Of a DNA stretch of 64,000 bases, positions 25,091-36,866 are shown in pieces. Origin of the DNA: Acholoe squamosa (taxonomy: Eukaryota > Annelida > Polychaeta > Phyllodocida > Polynoidae); contig OX439040.1 of NCBI GenBank assembly GCA_949317995.1, positions 52,713,186-52,777,185 of the forward strand, read 5' to 3'. The stretch's first letter is position 1, and every line of letters starts with the position of its first letter. Under the pieces are notes generated by a model, which was not told the origin of the DNA, did not search any database, and worked only from the letters and a program-made list of their open reading frames with translations. The position numbers and the translations under genes are program-made.

Positions 25091-25559
25091 AGTTTTTCGT
25101 TGTCTTGGGTTTTACCAAGGCATGTTTGATTAAAAATGGCAACCTTGTATAGACATTTTCAGTGATGCCTGTGAGTCTAGTCAATTTGCCTGGGCCAAGT
25201 ACCATGGCACTTAATGTGGTCTCAGGGTTAGAGGGAATTGTGAGGCTTCTAACTGGCCTTATTGGGCAGACTGATGGCAATTTTGGGCCAAAACTGAGTT
25301 TGGCTTTGTATTTGGTCATGAAGTTTACTCCAAGGATGAGGGGGTGGTTTAACTCAGGGACAACATGGAACCTTGTGATAAATTCCTGTCCCTCAATTAG
25401 AAAACTTATGTTTAAAGAGTGATTTACCTGTACTGAGGACCTGTCTGCTAGGAGGACTGTCATACGTGATCTCCTACCGTGTCTAAAGTTTGGGGTGTTA
25501 ACAACCTTGTCAGCCATTTTCTGACTGATAAAAGACAAGGATGCTCCAGAATCAACCAA
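25032..25559 (-). CDS. pol (pr): Element A aspartic protease
   Basis: 176 codons visible from an internal Met. The active-site motif VDSGAS is at residues 2-7, and the second half has HPLILGVNF, the ILG-type motif of retroviral-like proteases. The true N-terminus lies upstream in the 25.6-25.7-kb region, which is in frame with less certain coding. The enzyme would cleave Gag and Pol during maturation. Confidence 0.85.
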   Translation of the reverse strand: MVDSGASLSFISQKMADKVVNTPNFRHGRRSRMTVLLADRSSVQVNHSLNISFLIEGQEFITRFHVVPELNHPLILGVNFMTKYKAKLSFGPKLPSVCPIRPVRSLTIPSNPETTLSAMVLGPGKLTRLTGITENVYTRLPFLIKHALVKPKTTKNFAFSFAFKEAHDFRCIQAF

Positions 25560-28500
25560 AGCTCTATAGTGGTGGTCATTTATGTCAACAAAAACTGCAC
25601 CTCTAGTTAACTCGGTATCAATGTGAGAGACCTTACCTTGCTGCCCCTACTTATCTGACTTGATTCTCAGTTGGAGGCGTGCCACTCTGCTGCTGCTATC
25701 CTCATAACAGTCCTCACTGTCTGAAGAGCTGTCCTCTAAGTTTAGCTTGCCGTTGATATTTGGCTGCTGGAGAGAGTTGACTTCTGCATCACTTTGAATA
25801 TCAGGTGACTGTTGGCTGGCGGGGGTCGTTCCAGATTTCTAGTCCATTTTGGTGGGGGCGGGGTTACAGGGTGCTGTGCGACCTTCCCCTGAAACCTATT
25901 CTTCATCGTCCTGGCTTTCCTCATTATCAATGAAATCTTCATCACCATCATTGTGATCAGGATTATCCTCATCAATGTTGTTGAGATCGGCATCATTGTC
26001 TGATTCAGTGGGCTCATTACCCTTACTGCCCTTGGAGTATCTGCCGGGTGTTGAGTCCCTGTTTCTTTTCTTGTAGTATGAGGAGCCATCAGGGGGGGTG
26101 GAGGTTTTCTTGAAGGAAACCTGTTTATTATCAGATGGGGCTGTGGCCACAGTGATGATGATTTTATTTTCATCTGAGCTTGGGCTCTTGTGGGAGCTCA
26201 AGGACCTTTTGAATTGGGGTGGCTGGGCTTTTCCGTTCCCAGGCGAGTCTTGGGACCTAGATCTGCCCTTGTATTTCCTGAAGTTGGATTCAGATTGATT
26301 GTTGAAACCACTTCTGTATTTGGCATCATACTGCTTGTTGTAGTTGCCACTTGGAAGCCTGTCCTCCTTTTTGTTGTCCTGATAATGGGCTTCTTTTCTG
26401 GACCTGCCATTGTTTTTATTGTTGTTAAAAATGGCACAGAGGTCTGCCTGCTAGGTAGAGGCGAGGGAGGTTTTGTTGGCTTCAAGACTGAGCTCTTGTT
26501 TGAGTGCTAGGCGCTCTGCCTCCACTATGGATCTGGGTGCCTCGGGGAGGATTATTGTTTTAATCTCGGGTTTTAGACCATTAATCAGATAATCCACCTG
26601 CACAGATTCTTCTAGGCTGCTATTGGCTAGGAGGAAAGTCATGTCGGCCAGGTATTGCTCCACAGTTTCATTTGGCTGTTGTTTTCTATTCCTGTAACCT
26701 TTAATGATGGTTGCAGGGTCAGGGGTGCCAAAACGCTGTAGAAAGGCAGCGTATACAGCCTCATTATCATACATGATGGGCTTCTCAAATATATTAGGGA
26801 AAAACCACTGGGCCGCTCTCCCCTTGAGGAAGGTGTACAAGCATGAGGCATGAAGATGGGGATGGCGGGGGTACATGTTCCTGATCCAGAATTTGAATTC
26901 CATGATGAATTTGGATGCAGATCTGTACTCAGTTGGCTTATCAAAGGTCTCAGGCTTATTGAAAGAGCTGAGCTGGGCTGAGGAAAGTCTATCATTTTTT
27001 TCAGCGTCATTTGTCCCATGCTATTAGTGAAGTGGGACTGCCCTAGGTTTGGGATCAAGGGTGTAGAGTGGGGGTATACCTGGCAATAGGCCGTATGGTG
27101 TGCACCCGTGCTTTGGGAGTGCAAGGTTTGCATAGGTATGGGCATGTTACCAGGGGTGTGTCCTTGTGCTGGAGTGTATATGTCTCCTATCACTGAGCCT
27201 AGGGCGCTGGGTCTAGCATCTGCCTGGGCGGGAGCTGGTGCTGCCATCTGGTGGTCTGCGGACAAACCAGGAATTCCGCCTTGGGTCAGCTGGTTGGAAG
27301 TGGGCGTGGCATGTGTTGAGCCTGTTGGAGTGTTGCTGTGGAAAGCACTAGGAGGGCTTAACCTGATGTTTGTACCTGGTTGTGGGTTGGAGGCTGCAGG
27401 GGGTGCACGCGGGGTCTGAGTAGTGTGAATCAGCCCCGTGCTGACCGGTGTTGGATGTGTGATGGGGACATAAGCAGGTGTTCTGTTGTCATAGGCTGTA
27501 TAAATGTCCCTTCTGACATCGTCCATATTTCTGTTTATTCTCTCAGAAATGTCTGCAGCCAATGCTTTGGATCTTCTTAAAACATCAGCATTGTCCTCAG
27601 CAGCTCTCCTTTGTGTGTGTATCATATCACGCTCCATTTGAGCTCTCCAGGTGTCCATGTTATCCAGTCTGTCATTGACTCTGGATAGTTGGCTGGTGTG
27701 CTCCTGACCTACCCTTTTGATTTCAGCAGACAGGAGATTAATTTGGCCAGTCAGTAGGTTGGATAAGGCATCACTGACTGCCTGAGTACATTCTCTCACC
27801 AGATTTCTGGCCAGGTCATCTTGGTCATATCTGGGTGGGGGCGCTGAAGCCATGCTGCTGTCCGTCCTGTGCCTGTTAAGGTGAGGGAAAGAGATTTCAG
27901 AATCTTCTCCAGAGGTGATGCTGTCTTCTGATGTAAATTCAGGGGCGGTTTGTCTTCTGCTGAAGATATGGGAGGTGGCCCTTAAGTTACCTCCAGCTGT
28001 TGCTGATTCTACACTTCCTAGCAGTCTATAATAAGGAGGTGTTTGTCTCCTATGAGGTGAACTAGACTGTGCTCTTCTTCTTCTGGGGCTAGGTAAGGGT
28101 GTATAGTCAGATGTAGAGGTTCCAGATTCCAAGCTTGGGGAGAGGGTGTTTGGTGGTGGTGGGGTCGCCTCAGGAGTGGAGGTACTTAAGTATGATCTGA
28201 AAGGATCCCTAAAGCTTGGGGCGTCGGGCCACTGTTCCTCCAATACTCTATTGACACGATGTAAGAAGGCTGAGGGGCTCTCACCACACTGTGTATTCTC
28301 AGGGTTGCAGGTTTGTGCCTGCTGAGCTCTGTTGTTTCTATTTGAGCCTGCTGATCTCCACCTGGCAATAGCTGATCTTATTCTATGTCTCCAGAGATCA
28401 AAGGTGGGTGGTGTATTAGTAGTAGAATCTTGGACAATGAGATTATCCCAAGTGAGCTCAGAGGGGTCTGGGTGTATAAAACCTGCTTGACTGGGGGTGG

Positions 28501-29008
28501 GGTGTGTACCGGTACTGGGCTGCTGAGTGGGAACTGGTATGCTCTGTAAGGCAGCCTGTAGTTGAGGAGACCTGGGCTCCAAATGTGAGTCTAAATCCAG
28601 GTGACTAGGAGAGTTAATTACAGGTGTTGACTGTTTTTCACTTGGTAGACCAGCAAGTCTCAGTACTGGGGACTCAGCGTCTGAGAAACCAGGTAAAGTC
28701 AGATTGAGGCCTGGTGCTTGTGATGTGCTGGGTGTGCTGGTCTGTGTACCGGTATTATTATCAATTATGGTTGATGAGAAAGTTTTGTCACTACTCACAG
28801 GTGTTGGTTTAGGTGTTAATAATGAGGCTGGAAGGATAGGATCCAACAGAAAGGCGTCGGGTGACGAGTCAGCTGTTCGAGTAGGCTGGTGTGCGTCTGG
28901 GGCTGCTGCTGCTGCTTCTGCTTCTGCTGGTTGGGGCGTGTCTAGCCCCGGGGGTGTAATGGCGCGTTGTGAAGCAAACTCTTTGGGTGTCGTCTCACTT
29001 TGATTCAT
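25560..29008 (-). pseudogene. gag: Element A gag with a homopolymer frameshift
   Basis: The start Met at 29008 opens a long Pro/Ser/Thr-rich N-terminal half (to ~27,020), probably disordered, with a coiled-coil-like stretch near 27,560-27,860. Near 27,000 an A7 run changes the frame, and the capsid-type domain then reads from ~26,990 to 26451: WIRNMYPR, FLKGRAAQWFF, ETVEQYLADMTFLL, VDYLINGLKPEIKTI. These are typical of the Retrotrans_gag family. The last part (26,450-25,740) is basic and Asn/Ser-rich, then acidic, in broken frames. I see no CCHC knuckle. Gag builds the particle. Confidence 0.85.
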
Positions 29009-29042
29009 GGCTCATGAGAGGTGAAAACAATGGGATTGTTAC

Positions 29043-29060
29043 AGTTGGAGTTTTCCACCA
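29043..29060 (-). promoter_or_regulatory. Element A primer-binding site
   Basis: One base inside the 5' LTR edge, minus-strand reading gives TGGTGGAAAACTCCAACT. The TGG start and the position are those of a tRNA primer-binding site. The matching tRNA is not identified; it is not the tRNA-Ala of the TRIM, which agrees over only the first seven bases. Confidence 0.65.
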
Positions 29061-29061
29061 T

Positions 29062-29678
29062 TGTCAACAGGTCGTTACATGTCATGAAGTGAGGTAACAG
29101 GAGTCCAGACAATTCAGTTGATGATCCAGCTTTATTGTAAGATTGGCATGAGAGTAATCAATACGGTATACAGTATGGTACTCGCCAGTCTGACCAAGCT
29201 ATATCCTGGGGCCAAGGCACCTGAGTGTCGTAGGGTCTAGGTTGGAGAAGAATAAGATGATCTGAGCAGGATCCCTCCAGCTTATAAAGGGGGGAAATGA
29301 GCTGCTCAGGGTGACTCATGCCTCCGTATTAGGGCATGTCCAGTGACTCAGTCTGGGGGTGAGCAGCTCGGCCCCAGTCCGGTTAGATCCAGTCTGATCT
29401 GGATTTGGGGGGGGGGTGAGCTGCTCTCCAAGGTGAGTCAGTGGGACAGGTGGGCCTGGAGGTAGTGTATGAGTCATGCATTCCAGTGGGGGTTCACAGG
29501 TGGAGCCTGGGGGTTCCCACTGGGAGAGGGAGGGGGTGAGTGAGTCACTCTGGAGTGGATGAGTCACTCAGCCCGGTAGGCTAAAAATAGGTAACCTTGG
29601 GTTCTACAGGGGAAAGCTTGGTCAGCTTGGTTAGAGTATGGCGTTAATAATTATAATACACAGAATAGTCCCTTGACA
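29062..29678 (-). repeat. Element A 5' LTR (right copy)
   Basis: 617 bp from TGTCAACAGG to CCCTTGACA, matching 13237-14030 apart from the SINE and small indels. It includes a 21-bp insertion-type difference (GTTCACAGGTGGAGCCTGGG region near 29,491-29,512). Confidence 0.92.
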
Positions 29679-29836
29679 ATAATATTACTATAAGTCCTCA
29701 GTCACATACTATAATGTTACTATAAGTCCTCAGTCACATAAAGTCTAGAGTGGGCGCGGTGTGTTATAGCCTTATAGGATACAGGAGGTGGCTGTGGGGT
29801 CCCGGTGGCCACAGTAGAGGTGAAGTCCTTATAAGT

Positions 29837-29837
<1 letters not shown>

Positions 29838-29894
<57 letters not shown>
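29838..29894 (+). repeat. (GT)n microsatellite
   Basis: An uninterrupted GT dinucleotide run of more than 25 repeats between GTGG and CCTCCGG. Confidence 0.95.
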
Positions 29895-29896
<2 letters not shown>

Positions 29897-30497
29897 TCCG
29901 GTATGGTAGTCAATGGCCACAGGGTGTCGAGTGACCTTAAGACCAAAACCACCGGTGGTCTGGTAGTATAAAAGGCTGGTACTGCAGAGGTGGGGTGCAG
30001 ACTGTGTACCAAAGGAAGGGATTCACGGTCTGTCCTGGAATCAGAGGGGAAGAAATTTATATTTGGCAGTTCACAAGTAAGAATCAATTGAGATTCTGAA
30101 TAGTATTTACTGGAGCTTTGGCCACTGTTTTGGAGTACGTTCTGGGTCCACAACTTTATTCAATTGAGGATTATACTTGTATCCTATTGAGTCTTGACTT
30201 CATTTGATGAGGTTTTGACTTATTCAATTGGAGATCTCAAACACATCAACTGAGAGATCTGCTTATAACATACATAGAGGAGACACACACATTTGAAGGA
30301 CTTAGATTTGTTTAGCTTTCATTGGTTCTCACTACACATTATTGTATTCTCAATGCTCACTTGAAACATCTCACCATGGAGTTATTGATTTGATTTGAGG
30401 TTATGCCATACTGGAGTTCTAAGGCCTCAACGGTTTGTGATTGTGATATTCATTTGTGATTATTGATTTAACCTGGAGTTATGCCATAATGGACTTC

Positions 30498-30667
30498 AAA
30501 AGTTCATGTTATTTGTGATGGCCTGTGGAGATCGAAATTTATCAAAAGTTCATGTTATTTGTGATGACATGTGAGGATCGATATTTATCAAAAGTTCATG
30601 TTGTTTGTGATGACATGTCTAGATCGATATTTGTGTTCATGATGACATGTGGAGAGCGATATTTGTA
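30498..30667 (+). repeat. 46-bp tandem repeat, about 3.7 copies
   Basis: Units start AAAAGTTCATGTT at 30498, 30544 and 30590, followed by a shortened unit from ~30,635. Each contains TTTGTGATGACATGT and ends GATCGATATTT. Confidence 0.85.
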
Positions 30668-31206
30668 AGAAAGTTTAGACATTTCAAATCATTATTGAAT
30701 TGGAGATTGGAAACTAACCTCATCTTTGGACTTGGTCATGAGGATTGAAACTTGTAAAGGTTTGTAATTGAGTGCCTTTCCATGTGGGCATAGGAATTTA
30801 GACACAAAGCTCTACCCTTGATGCTAGCACTAGATTATTCCCCAAGAATATGGTAACATCGCGAGTGGAGATGGACTGGAGGAGAAATTTAAGCTACAAG
30901 TGGAGATTGGAGTGAGGTGAAAACATAACTGGTGGAAATCCCGAGTTCGATCATTGTATTATAAGCTACCCCATTTCGGAAGGCGAGTTATAACCCCATT
31001 ATAAAGGCTCACTCCATTACAAGGGTGTACTATACTTCAGGACTAACCCCCTCTAAATTATCAAGAGAACACAACTTCCCCTCCAGTCTCCTCCTCAGAA
31101 CTATAACAAGGCGGCTCCCCACAAAGTAAAGGATAGAAACCCCACCGCCCATCAACCCTCCGCCTGCCATAGCTCAGGTGGTGGAGAACAATGCCTGTGT
31201 CTTGTT

Positions 31207-34200
31207 ATGAATCAGACACCGTTCCCGGAACCTCAGGGTACTACACCTCTGGGGAGGACGCCTGCAGGAAGTGATATATTATCAAGTGGCTCTGCTGGTG
31301 CCAATGCGAGCGATCAGGATAGCTATAGCAAGGAGGAGGAACAAAATTTTATTGAAAACCATCATCAGGACCATATTAATAATAGCACAGCTAATAGTGT
31401 GAGCAATGTTCAAGTTGAGCGAAGTGAGATAAGTAGTAGAGACCAGGGAAGACCTGAACAAGCTATAGGAGCTATAGTCCTTCCTAGGAGCGAAGGTGTT
31501 AATAATAGCATATATCAGGAAAGGGGTACCTCGGGAAATCGGGGAGCAAAATCGGGCAGACTTGATCAACCTGTTCGATTGAGCACCCGATCGAGAGGAC
31601 CAGCAGATCCTATACAGTTGGGACCCAGAGACACTCAGATAGCAGTAACGGCCTTAGCCTGGAGATCAGGGGAACTGCCAACTATAAAAGAACCCGCCCT
31701 GGAGGATGAGATGCTGACTCCCCCTCACGGTGCTGAACGAGTCAAAGGAGTCATCACCCTGATGAGGAGTTGTTGAAAACTAGGGCTGAAGCACGAAGAC
31801 AACTCCTCACATCCACCCCGTTATCGACGGAGCGGGGCCAGCGCGAACCGGCGGATTCAACCGGGACTGGCGGCGCTGCTATCCAGAAGCAGGCCTTGGA
31901 TTCTAGAGAGAGTAGCAATATTCCCTCTGGAGCCTTGGGGACCCACCAAGAGACATCATTGGGAAGGCTTCATATAGAAACAGAAAGTCAGGTGGCGTCT
32001 TATATTGGTGTTGCTTCTGGAGATTCCAGTAATAGAAAGAGAGGTAAGGCTGAGTCACCCTTGGGTACTCAGCACCGGAGCCATCATTTAGGGGAACAAA
32101 CATCAAGTAATTTAGAACAACTACCAAGTAATTTAGAAGAAATTTTGGCTTCTAACGAAGTTGAAAATACCATAGTCTCTCTTGATAATCGGAATAATAC
32201 TCAGATCACTGCCGAGAATAAAAACTCTCAACATCAAGTAAACCAAGTGATCCCGGCAGGAAGGCAAAGCAATTTGAGACCAAAAGTTGGAAACCTTGAA
32301 GGGAGTTATTTGGAGTCAATTCAAGGAACTACAGGTAGTGTTGAGCAGTATCCTGTATCTGATAGTGGTGAGTCTACTGATTATTTAGATATAGTGAATA
32401 CCAAGTCAACAGAAGAGAAAAGTGGAGAAAATCAGAGTCGTGGCACTCACCGTTATACACCATTACCATCAGGGATAGGCTCTACCGAAACACCTGTATG
32501 GGATTATAGTGACTTGTCGGCACGACCTTTGGCGGCCCAATGGGCACATACTAGTGTTAACACAAGACCTCATTGGGAACAAGCAGGACGAGAGTTTCCA
32601 GGGGCGCGATTCGAGGATACATCTGGAAAATCAGGATCACCTGGAGAAACCAGGGACACATTCTGTAGGCTTTCGAGTGACACTTCCAGAGAGGAGGATC
32701 CCTCTGACACTTTGGATGACCTAACTATCGTATCTCCAAAGGAGAACTCCCGAATAGCTCCAAAATCAGTGGCCGCAGCTACCGTGGCAGACAATGGAGA
32801 GTTTTCTGAAGTTTTCGACGACGTGGAGATAGTGTATGGTGGGACCTCTAGTGAATCTCCAGACAGGAGAGAAGTCCCTATCAGAATGATGACAGGTAGA
32901 AAGCCCCGCGTCGCGTCTGATGGTCATTTGTTTTTATTCTCTGATAGAGGGATCAATCTGATAGACCTTAATTCTACATCTGGAGACACGGCGGGACAGG
33001 TGAGTAGTGAGAGTCGAGGTGAGTCGCGAGGAGGATCAGGGACCTGCACGTACCTGGGATCCTCGGAAGGCAACAGAACTACCTCACGGCCGAGTCCAGA
33101 AATTATTAGTACCGTTTCGGCTGAGACTAGTGGATCGGGAGAGGAAGGAATCTCTGAAACTGACAATACCCTCCACCCCACCTCTGTGGGAGGATGTTTT
33201 AACGGTCATATTACTTTTGATGTCAGCGGCGACACCTGGGCCTCGTTGGATCGAACTGTTGGCGTTATTGAGGAGATTACTGAACATTCTAATCGCAGGC
33301 AGGAGGAGTTAAGTGGGTTTAGAACCGCATTGCGAGAAGCCACGGAGGCTTTGTTGCAGCAAATAAGAGTATCACATGCCTTGTATGGGCAAGAAGTCAG
33401 ACGTCAGGGAAGTCTAGTGGGAACTCGTTTTGCTAGCGAGAGAGAGGAAAGCTGCCTCATAGAATCAGAGGAGACCGGAGGAAATTCAGGAGCAGTCACT
33501 TCACCTGTGGAGGAGGTAGCACAAGGAAGAGAGTCGCTGAATGAAGGGAAAACTCCAATTCAGGATTTGGGGTTAAAAAGAGCTTATTCAGACTTTCTTT
33601 TCTCAGCGAGTTCCTATAGGGCCGACAGGAGAAAGGTACGTATCAGCTGATGAGGCACAATCCGAGAGGTGTGAGGAGGCAATTGTGAGGAATATTGAAG
33701 CCTCTATTGACGTGATACCAACACGAATCGACGATCGCAGCGAAGCCCCGAACGGATCGCAGACTGTAGTTAAGGTCCTCCAACCACAAGGTTTGGGCAA
33801 TATTGTTGCTGAGTGTGGAGTGGAGCCAGATTCTGTGACCCCTCAGAACATTAAATCACCACCCTGCTATGCACATGCGGTGACCGGACGTACACCTGTG
33901 AAACAGCAAATTGCCTTAGAGGCTACTACCAGGATTAAAGCTGTTTCCATGAATGGTCAGGCGAACGTACCATATGTATCAGCAGTGGTGGGCTCACCAA
34001 GCCAAGGCTTCCTGTTCCGCGATGGGATAAAACAAGCATTTTGTACCTGATTAGGTGAATTGGTTTTGATGGAAAGGAACCTTCCTTTCCAGAGGAGCCA
34101 AGAGGATGAGGTCGATTCTGAATTCAGTAAAGTACTAGAGAATTATGTCATGCAGGGAGTCCCTGGAAATTATAACCCAGGGGGATACGGCATGTCAAGA

Positions 34201-34596
34201 CCTCCATACAATCCTGGACGAGGAGGAAATGGATTTGGTCGAGGAGGAAGATACGCCAATCAAGGTTACTACAGTAACCGTATGCAGGGAAATTCTGGTG
34301 GACGAGGAGGAGGTCTAAATGCGGACGAGTATCGAAAAAGGTCCATGCATCGAGCCGAGGCTTACAAACGAACCATGGATCGTCTGCACGGTTTGATGCC
34401 CGCCAGTGAGCCAGAATCCAAGGCAGGAGGGCCAAATGGTAACACACCATACTGTATTATACATGATGCCCAGAGATACAGTACTGAGGAATGTGCCCTA
34501 TTGGCGGACTACCATCACAATCTAAATGCTCGAACCGGACCCACTTCGGATCCCAAGAGATCCACCAGTCATGCTGGCAATGGTCAGGGAAACTAG
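31207..34596 (+). pseudogene. gag: Element B gag, broken
   Basis: Three open blocks: 31207-31776, 31770-33650 (another frame) and 33685-34596 (back to the first frame, with an in-frame TGA at 34048-34050). The long N-terminal part is Ser/Thr/Glu-rich and low in hydrophobics. The C-terminal part has Gly-Arg boxes (GRGGNGFGRGGR, GGRGGG) as in some nucleocapsids, and then a Cys/His pattern (YCIIHDAQRYSTEEC). I do not find the expected capsid helices between the two parts, so capsid sequence may have been deleted near 34,030-34,055, where a copied 23-nt word also sits. Confidence 0.7.
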
Positions 34597-36866
34597 TGGG
34601 CCGGCCTGCACCTATTATTGAATTGCAATTGATTCAGGGAGACAGGTCGGCTGGCCACAATAATAACACACAAAGTGCTTACTTTTTGGAAATTATTGTT
34701 GAGGGAGAAGAGTATCAAGGATTGGTGGACACTGGAGCTTCTGACTGTTTTATAAGTCAGGAACTGAGGAATGATCTACCACTCGACGCGATATGGGATG
34801 TTATGGACGGAAACCAACAGACAGTGAGAGTGGGAAACAAAAATCAATGTGCGATACAGGAAACCATTAAGTTGCGCTGTAGTTTGGACGGCATAGTGAT
34901 TTACTATCATTTTCATGTAATGAAAACATTGGCACATCCAATGATTTTAGGTCGCAATATTCTCAAAGACTTGAAAGCAGAAATCAGTGCGGATCAGCAT
35001 AGGGTAAGAGTGTTTAATGGCAGGCCCGTATCAGCTAAACGAGGTTTATGTTTGCGGCCTAGACAGGAGCAGATAATTGCCGTGGAACCTTGGGGAAAAT
35101 TGGAGGTCAATCCGGGAGACACTGTCGCACTGGAACCCTCTGGACTTACTATAGTGGCCGTGGAGTATGCCCTTAACTATACCGACAAGAATTGGTGGGT
35201 AAAAGTAGCCAATTTTACTGATCAATTTGTATTTATTGATCGTAATGATGTGCTAGCTTATGTGCGCGAGGTCAATGCGCCACCTTTGGAGTTACAGGAG
35301 GTACGACAGGTATTAGACCTGGATCGTTGGACACTAGGGGATGATACTCCCAGCAGTTCATCAGAAGGAACTGAGTTGAATGACATCAATGTAGTGCGAT
35401 CTGAGTCAGAAAATGTCTCAAATCCCAGCGTTAGAAGTGAAACTAGTCAGGAAGACAGTGCTAGTCGAGTCATTAAACGGGAGAAGATAATGAATTTGCA
35501 TCTAGGTGGTACCTGTATGACCCTGGAGGAACAAATGAAATTTAAAGCTATGTTGGCAGAAAATATGGATGCCATTGCCTTCAATATGGAAGAGCTGGGT
35601 CATTGTACTTGGTCCCCCATGAAAATAAAGGTGAACGAAGAACAGGGCATATGTACCACCCAGCCATACTGGTATTCCCCACTCAAAATGGACATAATAG
35701 ATGAGCAGATCAAACTACTGCTCAAAATGGGCATTATTGAACCCAGTGACAGTGCATGGAGGAGCCCTCTGGTTGTGGTGCAAAAGAAAGATGGGTCAGC
35801 AAGATTATGCACGGACTATCGCACCCTGAACCTTATGACCAAGGATGAAACTTATCCCATGCCCACGGCTAGGGAATTGTTTCTGTACATAGCTTACAGG
35901 AAACCCATCATCTTTTCTGCCATAGACTTACTGAGTGGGTATCACCAATGCGATTTGCATCCCGATAGTCGCAAGTACTCAGCTTTTGAGTCACCCTCAG
36001 GAGTATGGCAGTGGACTAGAGTGCCTTTTGGCATGAGACAAAGCCCATGGCAATTCACAAAGATAATGTCTATGGCTTTGAGTGGACTAACTCCACGTAC
36101 TTGCCTAGCTTATTTAGACAATATTGTGGTTTTTGACCCTACAGTGAATGATCACATCAGTAGTGTCGATCAGGTCCTGAAGGCATTACACCGCGCAGGG
36201 CTGACCATTAAACCTTCTAAGTGTGAGTGGGGTCGACGTGAGATTAAGTTCTTGGGACACGTAGTGAGCCCTGAAGGATTGGCCACTCAAGCCAAAGTGA
36301 CACGAAAGGTGCAGGAATTTGGGCGACCTCATGACAAGCACATGGTGAGATCCTTTCTGGGGCTGTGTAATTATTATCGCAGTTTCATTAAGGGATTCGC
36401 TCAGTTGGCGGTTCCTCTGAATCACCTGTTGAAGAAACGCATTCCATTTGATTGGACACCCCAATGTGAGGAAGCGTTCAAAGAAATACAGAGTGTACTG
36501 GTGAGCCCACCACTGCTGATACATCCTGAAATAGCAGGACATTTTATTGTCTTGACAGATGCCTCTGACGATGCTTGCGGGGGTGTAGTGTGTCAACTAA
36601 GGGACGATTTGATGCGACCTGTAGTGTATTACTCATACACCATGAATAAGGCTGAACGAAATACTGTAATCAAGACCCTAAAGAACCATGAGAACATGTT
36701 ACATGGAGGAAAGGTCACTATTGTTACAGATCACCAGCCCTTGGTGCCGCTGCTTCAGCAGGCTTATAAATCCCCTTCAAAATGCCTGAAAAGGTGGGCT
36801 TTGGCCTTAAGTGATTTTGATTATGAGATAACATCAGCCCGGCAACAAGCATTTTGTACCTGATTA
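34597..36866 (+). pseudogene. pol: Element B protease-RT-RNase H, active site altered
   Basis: A single frame, open from 34491 to 36863. The protease motif is DTGASDCFIS with a later HPMILGRN. RT motifs are SPLVVVQKKDG, LCTDYRTLN, FSAIDLLSGYHQ and VPFGM; the usual YxDD box reads YLDN (36111-36122), so the second catalytic Asp is lost. RNase H has VLTDASDDACGG and VTDHQPLVPL. The frame changes at ~36,850, just where the domain normally ends with the PDYLSR motif, and integrase continues in frame 1. RT copies the RNA; with YLDN this copy should not be active. Confidence 0.9.

Larger units (their letters stand above)
13237..29678 (-). mobile_element. Element A: complete 16.4-kb envelope-bearing Ty3/Gypsy-like LTR retroelement
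   Basis: Two LTRs starting TGTCAACAGG and ending CCCTTGACA bound the element. ATAA flanks both ends (left before 13237, right at 29679-29682), a 4-bp target duplication. On the minus strand the order is 5' LTR, primer-binding site, gag, protease, RT-RNase H, integrase, a 133-codon ORF, an F-like envelope, a membrane ORF, a long 3' region, 3' LTR. Several frames are broken, so the copy is probably inactive. A SINE sits in the left LTR and a tRNA-bearing TRIM sits in the 3' region; both inserted later. The integrase order after RNase H and the GPY/F-like module place it with Ty3/Gypsy. Nested insertions account for only ~0.9 kb of its unusual length. Confidence 0.9.
29679..30929. other. Spacer between elements A and B, probably including B's 5' LTR
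   Basis: No gene. It starts with a tandem duplication containing ACTATAAGTCCTCAGTCACAT (29,688-29,740), then a (GT)n tract, a TATA-like word (GTATAAAAGGC near 29,967) and 46-bp repeats. Its end should be the 5' LTR edge of B, because a primer-binding-site-like word follows at 30930. I could not find a matching copy downstream of B, so the LTR is not demonstrated. Confidence 0.5.

Noticed and set aside
29720..30153. Open frames with long His-Thr or Cys-Val runs
   Set aside because: Translations of the GT microsatellite.
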